Shown here: positions 1 to 6,671 of the stretch, piece after piece
How the letters are laid out: each line of letters begins with the position of its first letter
How positions within the stretch are numbered: position 1 is the first letter of the stretch
Assembly: GCA_964515905.1 (NCBI GenBank)
Contig: CAZEWK010000106.1
Span: 1 to 12,221 of the forward strand
Origin: GCA-2712985 sp964515905
GTDB taxonomy: Bacteria > Pseudomonadota > Alphaproteobacteria > UBA7887
Reading direction: 5' to 3'
Length of the DNA stretch: 12,221 nt
The notes under the pieces: generated by a model
Database searches by the model: none
Seen by the model: only the letters and a program-made list of their open reading frames with translations
Told to the model about the DNA's origin: nothing
Made by a program: the position numbers and the translations under genes

Positions 1-116
1 TTAGAAAGATCAATGGCAATAAACAAACGTACCAAAAGCCGGATCCTTGCGTGCTCAACTTTCACTATCCGTTATTCGGGATATACTCTAACTGACGACT
101 CAACTGCCAAAACCAC

Positions 117-136
117 TCTCACAAAACTTAGTGAGA
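117..136 (-). terminator. Weak hairpin just downstream of the GST gene
   Basis: Arms TCTCAC and GTGAGA form a perfect 6-bp stem around an 8-base loop. Read on the minus strand, the hairpin begins 7 bases after the GST stop codon and is followed by a poor T-run (GTGGTTTTGG). It could be a weak intrinsic terminator for the leftward transcript. The T-tract is short and interrupted, so this is only a candidate. The rest of bases 1-142 shows no gene or RNA that I recognise; minus-strand frames close quickly. Confidence 0.25.
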
Positions 137-142
137 AAAGCC

Positions 143-772
143 TTAAGGCATAGGTATGGAAGCCCCCGTTTCAGGAACATCATAGCCTCGAATTGTACCG
201 GGTCGGGATGCTATTTCCTTGTACCAACGCTTCACATTTGGATAGTTATCCATATCAATTTCTTGCCATTCAAATCGCGAAATCCAAGGCCAGGTGGCGA
301 TATCTGCGATAGAGTAATCCTTTGCTAAATATTCGTGGCTCGATAGTTGTTTATCTAATACACCATAGATTCGTGCGGTCTCCTTAGCATACCGCTCCTC
401 GGCATATACAGCTTTCCCCTTATTGAAGCGCAGAAAATGGTGGGTCTGACCGAGCATTGGACCAACCGAACCCATTTGCATCATCAACCACTGCAAAACA
501 TCATAACGATCTTGCCCCGATACTGGTAAAAGCTTTTGGCAGCGATCCGCAAGATATATCATTATTGCGGCCGATTCCATCAGCGGAACATTGTTCTCAC
601 GATCTACTATCGCAGGTATTTTGTTATTTGGGCTAATTTTAAGGAAATCAGGTTCAAGCTGCTCGTCCTTCGTAATATTTACTGCGTGAACTTCGTAAGG
701 AAGCTCGAGTTCCTCCAACATTATGGAAACTTTCCGCCCATTGGGTGTCGCCCAAGTATAAAAATCGTACAT
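143..772 (-). CDS. Nu-class glutathione S-transferase (YfcG/YghU-like), disulfide-bond oxidoreductase type
   Basis: Cytosolic GST-fold protein of 209 residues. The N-terminal thioredoxin-like domain (about residues 1-80) carries the TPNG motif with Thr9 and Asn11. These are the same numbers as the glutathione-contacting residues of E. coli YfcG, which supports the chosen start. It also has PNNKIPAIVD (48-57) with the cis-proline, and Glu66-Ser67, which bind the gamma-glutamyl group. The C-terminal helical domain has GPMLGQTHHF (104-113) and YSIADIATWPW (153-163), both typical of the YfcG/YghU group. Characterised relatives bind two glutathiones and reduce small disulfides without a catalytic cysteine; only one cysteine (Cys78) is present here. 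The reading frame extends upstream to a TTG at 820, but the ATG at 772 has a strong AGGAGG in front and fits family length. It lies in the same direction as gatB, 121 bases away, and may be read from gatB or from its own promoter. The physiological substrate is unknown. Confidence 0.93.
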   Translation of the reverse strand: MYDFYTWATPNGRKVSIMLEELELPYEVHAVNITKDEQLEPDFLKISPNNKIPAIVDRENNVPLMESAAIMIYLADRCQKLLPVSGQDRYDVLQWLMMQMGSVGPMLGQTHHFLRFNKGKAVYAEERYAKETARIYGVLDKQLSSHEYLAKDYSIADIATWPWISRFEWQEIDMDNYPNVKRWYKEIASRPGTIRGYDVPETGASIPMP

Positions 773-776
773 CCTT

Positions 777-782
777 CCTCCT
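777..782 (-). promoter_or_regulatory. Shine-Dalgarno site fixing the GST start
   Basis: AGGAGG on the minus strand, 4 bases before the ATG at 772. It is one of the best ribosome-binding sites in the window. It favours that ATG over the in-frame upstream ATG at 787 and the TTG at 820. Confidence 0.65.
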
Positions 783-893
783 AGCATTTTGTCCTTGTAA
801 AATTCTAACGCCCTTTCCAATTAAAGATCAGAAAACAAAATTAATTGTGTTTGGCGCAAACCTGTGATCACCGATTCTGCGGCATTTGGTGAA

Positions 894-2357
894 CTATCCA
901 TTTAAATTTTTTCGCAAAATATCATTGACTACTTTTGGATTTGCCTTTCCTTTAGTTTCTTTCATGATTTGGCCTACGAAGAATCCAAAAAGCTTATCTT
1001 TTCCATTTTGGTATTCGCTAACTTTATCTGGATGTGCTTCAAGCACCTGCCTAACATAGTTTTCAATTTCTGTAGTATCACTGAGTTGAACCAATCCCCT
1101 CTTTGATACTATCGCTTCGGCCTCTTCACCGGTTTCAAACATTACGTCCAATACTTCCTTAGCCATCCTGACAGAAATCGAACCGTCATCGATAAGATCT
1201 AGAAGTTTTCCCAGTTGATCCACGTTTAGGTTGGAATCAGCCAACTCGCAACCGACCTTGTTCAATTGGGCCATTACCTCTCCCAATACCCAGTTAGCCG
1301 CGAGCTTCGCGGAACGTCCTTCTGCCAAAGACTCAAAAAAATCAGCCCGATCCGGTTCCATTACCAAAACGCTCGCTTCCTCATCAGAAATTCCCAGCAC
1401 CTCAACAAATCGTACTCGTTTTTGATCAGGGAGCTCAGGAAGCCCTCTTTGCAACTGCGACACCCATTCCCCATCTAATCGCAGCGGAAGCAAATCGGGA
1501 TCTGGGAAATAACGATAGTCATGAGACTCTTCCTTAGAACGCATCGATCGGGTTTCAGACCTATTTGGGTCAAAAAGTCGGGTTTCTTGATCGACTTTAT
1601 TTCCCTCCTCAATCATCTCTATTTGGCGCACTGCTTCCACCTCTATGGCACGCATCATAAAGCGAACAGAGTTTAAATTTTTGATTTCGCAACGGGTACC
1701 ATATGGGTCACCTGGCCGCCGAACGGAAACATTAACGTCACAACGCATTGACCCTTCTTCCATGTTCCCATCACAGGTCCCAATATAGCGCAGAATAGAA
1801 CGTAATTTGCGAACATATGCCCCTGCCTCTTCGGCCGAACGCATATCCGGTTCGGAAACGATCTCCATCAAACCAATTCCTGATCTATTCAAGTCAACAA
1901 ATGTTTTCGTTGGGTGTTGATCATGCAAACTCTTCCCAGCATCTTGCTCCAAATGCAAACGGGTTATCCCAACTTGTCGCGAAGTACCATCATCCAGGTC
2001 AATTTGTATTTCACCGGGACCCACTATCGGGTGAGCGAATTGAGAAATTTGATAACCTTGAGGTAAATCGGGATAAAAGTAGTTCTTCCGGTCAAAGACG
2101 GATGTCAAATTTATCTTTGCTCCCAGTGCCAAACCCGTTCGTACCGCTTGCGTAATGCATTTTTGATTTATCACAGGCAACATTCCTGGCATCGCCGCGT
2201 CCACTAAAGAGACGCGAGTGTTTGCCTCGCCTCCAAACCTTGTAGAAGAACCGGAAAATAGTTTTGAATCTGACACAACCTGGGCGTGAACTTCGAGGCC
2301 AATTACGACCTCCCAATCACCTGTCCTACCCTTAAGAAGTTTTGAAAGTTCTGACAT
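894..2357 (-). CDS. gatB: Aspartyl/glutamyl-tRNA(Asn/Gln) amidotransferase subunit B
   Basis: Subunit B of the GatCAB complex. It binds mischarged Glu-tRNA(Gln) or Asp-tRNA(Asn), phosphorylates the side-chain carboxylate with ATP/Mg, and receives ammonia from GatA to give the correct amide-tRNA. The protein has 487 residues, normal for the family. The kinase-like cradle begins with IGLEVHAQ, where Glu22 and His24 match the conserved metal-binding positions of the family. It continues with the hallmark stretches around YFYPDLPQGYQISQ, LEQDAGKS, SGIGLMEIVSEPD and CEIKNLNSVR. The C-terminal third is the helical plus YqeY-like tRNA-binding tail, ending with the usual FFVGQIMKETKGKANP motif. The ATG at 2357 overlaps the gatA stop by one base (TGATG), implying translational coupling; a TTG one codon upstream is an alternative start. 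It is the last gene of gatCAB. A small hairpin (849-861, GTTTG-gcg-CAAAC) lies behind it, but no clear terminator. Confidence 0.98.
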   Translation of the reverse strand: MSELSKLLKGRTGDWEVVIGLEVHAQVVSDSKLFSGSSTRFGGEANTRVSLVDAAMPGMLPVINQKCITQAVRTGLALGAKINLTSVFDRKNYFYPDLPQGYQISQFAHPIVGPGEIQIDLDDGTSRQVGITRLHLEQDAGKSLHDQHPTKTFVDLNRSGIGLMEIVSEPDMRSAEEAGAYVRKLRSILRYIGTCDGNMEEGSMRCDVNVSVRRPGDPYGTRCEIKNLNSVRFMMRAIEVEAVRQIEMIEEGNKVDQETRLFDPNRSETRSMRSKEESHDYRYFPDPDLLPLRLDGEWVSQLQRGLPELPDQKRVRFVEVLGISDEEASVLVMEPDRADFFESLAEGRSAKLAANWVLGEVMAQLNKVGCELADSNLNVDQLGKLLDLIDDGSISVRMAKEVLDVMFETGEEAEAIVSKRGLVQLSDTTEIENYVRQVLEAHPDKVSEYQNGKDKLFGFFVGQIMKETKGKANPKVVNDILRKNLNG

Positions 2358-3847
2358 CAACTTTCCCTAGCCATGGTCTTCGGTTCCGCCACAAATTGTG
2401 CACAACTTTCCAACAAAGATGCCGCAGAGAACAGGACCGTTTCTTGAAACGGGGGAGAAATCAACTGTAAACCCAAAGGTAGCCCGTTCCCGGATAAACC
2501 AGCTGGAATAGAAATTGCCGGAAGACCTGCCAAGCTGGCAGGAACGGTAAAGACATCATTTAGATACATCGAGACTGGATCGTTTAGTTTCTCGCCAATA
2601 GTAAAGGCTTCGTTCGGAGTGGTCGGAGTTAGAAGTACATCTACTTTTTGGAAGACCTCTTCAAAATCTTTAAAAATAAGATTACGTACTTTTTGGGCCC
2701 TCAAATAATATGCGTCATAATACCCTGCAGAAAGGACGTAAGTACCGATCATAATTCGACGTTTAACTTCAGCCCCGAAACCCGCACCCCGCGTTTGCTC
2801 ATATTGAAGGTTCAGGTCATCGTTTGGTACACGAAATCCGTATTTAACACCGTCGTACCTCGCGAGATTGGATGAAGCCTCTGCTGGAGCGATTATATAA
2901 TAGGTCGGCAACGCATATTTTGTGTGCGGCAATGTAACCTCAACGATTTCTGCACCCGCATCGGACAACCACTTTGCTCCAAGATCCCACAACTCTTTTA
3001 TCTCACTTGGCATTCCGGTTACGCTGTACTCCTGGGGTATTCCCACTCTGAGCCCACGAATATTATCGGACGCTGTAGCTTCATAATCAGGGACTGGCAC
3101 GTCTACTGATGTAGAGTCCCTGGCATCGTGACCCGCTATAGTTCCGAGAAGCAATGCTGAATCTTTAACTGTGCGAGTGATAGGACCTGCCTGATCTAAA
3201 GAACTTGCAAAAGCAACAATGCCCCAACGAGAACAGCGCCCATATGTAGGCTTCATCCCAACAACACCACAAAAGGCAGCTGGTTGCCGTATTGAACCAC
3301 CTGTATCCGTTCCCAAGGCACCGGGAACCGCGCGCGCACCAACCAGGGCCGCAGACCCTCCCGAACTACCCCCTGGAGCCAGAGGCTCTGTGTGGTCGGC
3401 ATGACACCAAGGATTCGTGGCAGGCCCAAAATTACTAGTTGTATTGGATGAGCCCATGGCAAATTCATCCATGTTGGCTTTTCCCATCAAAACTGCTCCC
3501 GCATTCCAGAGTTTGGCCGTTACAGTTGATTCATAGATAGGGGTAAAACCATCTAACATTCGGGATGCGGCTGTTGTGGTTACGTCTTTAGTGCAAAATA
3601 GATCCTTAATCGCCAGCGGTATTCCTTCCAGTAATCCAACTTCATTTCTTTTTCGCCTTTGATCTGATGCCGCCGCCATCTCAAGGGCCAAATCCGGAGT
3701 TTCAGTAATGTACCCTCCAAGCCCACGAATACTTTCTGTCGCACTTATATGTGATTCTACAAGCTCAACAGAGGAGAAATCTCCACGTGCCATGCCGTCA
3801 CGCATTTCCGTAAGAGATAGTCCAACTAAACTTTTACCACCAATCAT
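2357..3847 (-). CDS. gatA: Aspartyl/glutamyl-tRNA(Asn/Gln) amidotransferase subunit A
   Basis: Glutaminase subunit of GatCAB and a member of the amidase-signature family. It hydrolyses glutamine and passes ammonia through a tunnel to GatB. The protein has 496 residues, full length. The Ser-cisSer-Lys triad can be read directly: Lys81 in PLAIKD, cis-Ser161 in the glycine/serine loop APGGSSGGS, and nucleophile Ser185 in GTDTGGSIRQPA. The 24-residue spacing between the two serines equals that in known amidases. ALGTDTGGSIRQP, GVVGMKPTYGR and SLDQAGPI are intact. The ATG at 3847 overlaps the gatC TAA by one base (TAATG), and its own TGA overlaps the gatB ATG. The three proteins are therefore probably made in a coupled way, which suits a 1:1:1 complex. 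Confidence 0.98.
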   Translation of the reverse strand: MIGGKSLVGLSLTEMRDGMARGDFSSVELVESHISATESIRGLGGYITETPDLALEMAAASDQRRKRNEVGLLEGIPLAIKDLFCTKDVTTTAASRMLDGFTPIYESTVTAKLWNAGAVLMGKANMDEFAMGSSNTTSNFGPATNPWCHADHTEPLAPGGSSGGSAALVGARAVPGALGTDTGGSIRQPAAFCGVVGMKPTYGRCSRWGIVAFASSLDQAGPITRTVKDSALLLGTIAGHDARDSTSVDVPVPDYEATASDNIRGLRVGIPQEYSVTGMPSEIKELWDLGAKWLSDAGAEIVEVTLPHTKYALPTYYIIAPAEASSNLARYDGVKYGFRVPNDDLNLQYEQTRGAGFGAEVKRRIMIGTYVLSAGYYDAYYLRAQKVRNLIFKDFEEVFQKVDVLLTPTTPNEAFTIGEKLNDPVSMYLNDVFTVPASLAGLPAISIPAGLSGNGLPLGLQLISPPFQETVLFSAASLLESCAQFVAEPKTMARES

Positions 3848-4134
3848 TAGTCAATCACCTTAGGGACCAAGAAATATGTTTCCTTACTTTCCGGCGCATT
3901 TGCAATGATCCCTGAAGCCTGATCGCCTTCTGTTACGGCATCTTCACGCACTTTTAACTCCATTTGAACAACACTAGTCATGGGTTCAACACCCTCAATG
4001 TCAACCTCGTGAAGTTGTTCAATCCAAGTTAATATCTCAGTTAATTGTGTAGATAATTCTTCGGTTTGGCTCTCTGTAAATTCCAAACGCGCCAACTTCG
4101 CTACGTGCGTTATCGTTTCTTTTGTCAATGCCAT
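3847..4134 (-). CDS. gatC: Aspartyl/glutamyl-tRNA(Asn/Gln) amidotransferase subunit C
   Basis: Small non-catalytic subunit that wraps around the GatA-GatB interface and stabilises the complex. With the ATG at 4134 it has 95 residues, the usual size. It starts with the typical N-terminal pattern (T-x-E-x-I-x-x-V-A-K-L-A-R-L) and contains the conserved VDIEGVEPM stretch and a C-terminal FLVPKVID. The frame stays open upstream to 4212, but the extra 26 residues have no family counterpart and would run into the ruvX start. A GGAG lies about 10 bases before the chosen ATG. First gene of gatCAB, divergent from ruvX. Confidence 0.95.
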   Translation of the reverse strand: MALTKETITHVAKLARLEFTESQTEELSTQLTEILTWIEQLHEVDIEGVEPMTSVVQMELKVREDAVTEGDQASGIIANAPESKETYFLVPKVID

Positions 4135-4201
4135 CGTACGAACACTCCAGTTTGACACAGCTTTATGGATAACTAACACCCTGCAAACATAAGGGGCAAG
4201 C
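4135..4201. promoter_or_regulatory. Divergent promoter region between gatC and ruvX
   Basis: Sixty-seven bases must hold the start signals for both the leftward gatCAB operon and the rightward ruvX operon. On the plus strand a perfect -35 hexamer TTGACA is at 4152-4157, with a poor -10 match (TAACAC, 4174-4179) after 16 bases. A plausible Shine-Dalgarno AGGGG at 4192-4196 is 5 bases before the ATG at 4202. I could not resolve a convincing leftward -35/-10 pair. Confidence 0.4.
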
Positions 4202-4726
4202 ATGAGCAACACGCTTGTGGATCATTCACTCACCCCTCATTATGCACGCCTAATGATATTTGATAAAATAAAAGACTTTTCTGAATTACTTCCTGAGCGA
4301 GGACGACTACTTGGCCTAGATCTCGGAACCAAAACAATCGGGCTTGCACTAACCGATGCAAATCGGAAAATTGCTACACCCATGCACACTATACAGCGGC
4401 TTCGCTTTTCGAAAGTGGCGAATGACCTAAAAGTTATAATTGATGAACAATCAGTCGTGGGGATTGTGTTGGGGTTTCCCATAAATATGAATGGATCAGA
4501 AGGTCCCCGCTGCCAGGCTACCCGCGATTTTGCCCGCAATATTTTGGATCAGTTAACCTTACCAATTTTATTGTGGGATGAAAGACTATCCACCGTGGTC
4601 GCCACTAACGCTTTATTAGATGCGGATTTATCTCGGCAGAAAAGAGCCAAGCATGTAGATAAGATTGCAGCCTCTGTGATATTGCAAACTGCCTTAGACA
4701 CCTCGAAAAGTGCTGGCTCGCAATAA
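4202..4726 (+). CDS. ruvX: RuvX/YqgF-family putative pre-16S rRNA nuclease / Holliday junction resolvase
   Basis: RNase H-fold protein of the YqgF family, linked to 16S rRNA 5'-end maturation and, from its fold, to Holliday-junction resolution. The acidic active-site residues are visible: Asp40 in GLDLGTKTIGLA, the GIVLGFPINMNGSEG loop (87-101), Asp126 in WDERLST, and Asp153 in HVDKIAAS. The numbers assume the ATG at 4202, giving 174 residues. That ATG has an AGGGG ribosome-binding site. An in-frame ATG at 4253 would give 157 residues, closer to the usual N-terminus (about 22 residues before GLDLG) but with no Shine-Dalgarno, so the start is uncertain. It is the first gene of the rightward cluster, and its stop is 4 bases before the transporter start. 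Confidence 0.95.
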   Translation: MSNTLVDHSLTPHYARLMIFDKIKDFSELLPERGRLLGLDLGTKTIGLALTDANRKIATPMHTIQRLRFSKVANDLKVIIDEQSVVGIVLGFPINMNGSEGPRCQATRDFARNILDQLTLPILLWDERLSTVVATNALLDADLSRQKRAKHVDKIAASVILQTALDTSKSAGSQ

Positions 4727-4730
4727 CTGA

Positions 4731-5672
4731 ATGTTGGTGATTCTATTTTCATTGCTACCAATATTCGTTTTGATCCTCTTGGGCTTTGGATTGAAGCAAT
4801 CGCTTTTTAGAAGCGGTGATTTTTGGTATACCCTGGAAAAGTTTATATATTATATATTTTTCCCAGCACTCATTATAGACACCCTGTGGAACTCGCAGTT
4901 CCAAACTGTAGCTGCCTTCCCGATGGTATTGGCTCTTATATTTTCAACCTTAAGTGTAGGAGGGTTAACAATTCTATGCAGGGTGTTTATGGGAATAGAC
5001 GGGGCCGGTTTCTCAGCGGTATTTATGGGCGCAACTCGCTTCAACACATACGTCGGTTTGGCAGCTGCGTCGGCTTTGTATGGTAACGAGGGTTTAATCA
5101 TGGCAGCGCTCGCGATCACCGTATTAGTGCCGCTGGTAAATATACTTTCGATTTTGGTACTTCTAAAATTTGTGCCTAGGGCAGATAACCAGAGTTATTT
5201 GACCTCTATTATTTGGTCATTAATTACCAATCCTCTAATCATCGCTTGCTTTATAGGCATTTCAATAAATATAGCCCCTTGGACCCTTTGGTCTCCTATA
5301 GCGAGTACCGTTTCCGCTCTAGCCCAAGCGGCGCTGCCCCTTGGGCTGCTTGCCGTTGGCGCTGGATTAAGTGCTCTTAATACCCAAACTACTCGGCGAG
5401 CCATTTTGTGGAGTGCTGTGCTTAAACTCTTGGCTATGCCCAGTGTCACGGTAATTGCCTGTAATTTGTTGGATGTAACAGGTGTTTCTGCGCAAGTCGC
5501 TATTCTCTTTGCTGCACTTCCGTCTGCAAGTACCGCCTATGTCCTTGCCCGACAGATGGGTGGAGATGCTCCACTGATGGCTGCGATCATCACTCTAACA
5601 ACTGTTGCTGCCGCGCTAACCATGCCTTTATTCGTGACAACGCTTGAATTGACAACTCTTCTTGCGCAATAG
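4731..5672 (+). CDS. AEC (auxin efflux carrier) family transporter
   Basis: Integral inner-membrane permease of 313 residues. About ten hydrophobic helices can be drawn, in two sets of five: the first begins at residue 2 and the last ends near residue 307. Family marks are TRFNTYVGLA (about residue 102) in the first half and ALPSASTAYVLARQMGGD in the second half, both near the discontinuous crossover helices expected for this fold. Bacterial relatives include malonate/malate carriers and uncharacterised permeases; plant relatives export auxin. The substrate cannot be read from the sequence. The start is 4 bases after ruvX, without an obvious Shine-Dalgarno, suggesting coupled translation. pyrB follows 27 bases later. 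No frameshift or missing segment; reads as a working gene. Confidence 0.9.
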   Translation: MLVILFSLLPIFVLILLGFGLKQSLFRSGDFWYTLEKFIYYIFFPALIIDTLWNSQFQTVAAFPMVLALIFSTLSVGGLTILCRVFMGIDGAGFSAVFMGATRFNTYVGLAAASALYGNEGLIMAALAITVLVPLVNILSILVLLKFVPRADNQSYLTSIIWSLITNPLIIACFIGISINIAPWTLWSPIASTVSALAQAALPLGLLAVGAGLSALNTQTTRRAILWSAVLKLLAMPSVTVIACNLLDVTGVSAQVAILFAALPSASTAYVLARQMGGDAPLMAAIITLTTVAAALTMPLFVTTLELTTLLAQ

Positions 5673-5699
5673 TCCGAGTCATGCCTATATTAGTTTTTT

Positions 5700-6671
5700 A
5701 TGAACCAGTTACTACGACAAAATAGGTTCCCCCATCGGCATCTGCTGGGAATCGTGGATTTGTCACCTGACGAAATTGGTTTTCTCTTAGATATCTCAGA
5801 TACCTATGTCGACCTCAATAGGAGTAGTCAAAAGAAGCAAACCAAGCTTCGTGGGCATACGGTGATAAACCTTTTTTTTGAAAATTCAACTCGCACTCGA
5901 ACATCATTTGAGTTAGCCGGGAAAAGGTTAAGTGCGGATGTTATCAACATGTCGGTCGCCACCAGTTCCATAAAAAAGGGCGAGACTATGGTTGATACTT
6001 CGATGACTCTCAATGCAATGCATCCTGACGTTCTAGTAGTCCGTCATCCAGATTCCGGAGCCGTTAAGTTACTGTCTGAAAAAGTTAACGGTTCTGTAAT
6101 TAACGCTGGTGACGGTAGCCACGAACACCCCACTCAAGCTCTCCTAGATGCCCTTACAGTTCGCCGACGCTGTGGCAAAATCCAAGGCCTCACAGTCGCG
6201 ATTTGTGGTGACGTTCTTCACAGCAGAGTGGCACGATCTAACATTTATTTACTAAATAAGTTAGGTGCCCGGGTGCGGCTAGTAGCACCTCCCACACTAT
6301 TGCCAACCGATGTAGAACGACTCGGTGTAGAAGTGTTTCATGATATGCGTAAAGGTTTAGCTGATTGTGACATTGTCATGATGCTTCGGCTACAGACAGA
6401 AAGAATGAAAGGTACTTTTGTTCCCTCTACCCGCGAATATTTTCATTTTTTTGGACTGGACGCAGAAAAATTATCTGTAGCAAGTCCCAATGCTTTAGTA
6501 ATGCACCCCGGACCAATGAACAGAGGTATTGAGATTGATAGTGTCTTGGCCGACGATATAACCCATAGTGCAATACTGGACCAAGTGGAACTTGGTGTAG
6601 CCGTTCGAATGGCATGCCTAGACGTGCTAACTGAGAATTTACAGTCTGATCTACCGGATCAACCCTCGTGA
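5700..6671 (+). CDS. pyrB: Aspartate carbamoyltransferase, catalytic subunit
   Basis: Cytosolic ATCase catalytic chain: joins carbamoyl phosphate and L-aspartate to N-carbamoyl-aspartate, the second step of UMP synthesis. It has 323 residues. The carbamoyl-phosphate loop reads FFENSTRTRTSFELAGKRL (Ser63-Thr64-Arg65-Thr66-Arg67). The mobile lysine loop is SSIKKGET (Lys92/Lys93), and HPTQALLDA begins at His143. In the aspartate domain the RLQTER and HPGPMNRG motifs are intact. No pyrI regulatory gene is nearby. The next gene is a dihydroorotase-like partner, as in the PyrB-PyrC type holoenzymes. The only in-frame start is the ATG at 5700, which directly follows six T and has no Shine-Dalgarno. 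The TGA overlaps the GTG start of pyrC (GTGA, 4 bases). Confidence 0.97.
   Translation: MNQLLRQNRFPHRHLLGIVDLSPDEIGFLLDISDTYVDLNRSSQKKQTKLRGHTVINLFFENSTRTRTSFELAGKRLSADVINMSVATSSIKKGETMVDTSMTLNAMHPDVLVVRHPDSGAVKLLSEKVNGSVINAGDGSHEHPTQALLDALTVRRRCGKIQGLTVAICGDVLHSRVARSNIYLLNKLGARVRLVAPPTLLPTDVERLGVEVFHDMRKGLADCDIVMMLRLQTERMKGTFVPSTREYFHFFGLDAEKLSVASPNALVMHPGPMNRGIEIDSVLADDITHSAILDQVELGVAVRMACLDVLTENLQSDLPDQPS

Noticed and set aside
1..116. Possible end of another leftward gene at the window edge
   Set aside because: TTA at 1-3 could be a stop codon, but the matching minus-strand frame has another stop two codons upstream, so there is no coding evidence.
849..861. GTTTG-gcg-CAAAC hairpin behind gatB as a terminator
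   Set aside because: Stem of only 5 bp with a 3-base loop, and the nearest T-rich stretch starts more than 10 bases later; not a convincing intrinsic terminator.
1817..2155. 112-residue plus-strand frame opposite gatB
   Set aside because: Antisense shadow of a strongly conserved gatB segment, with no family features and no ribosome-binding site.
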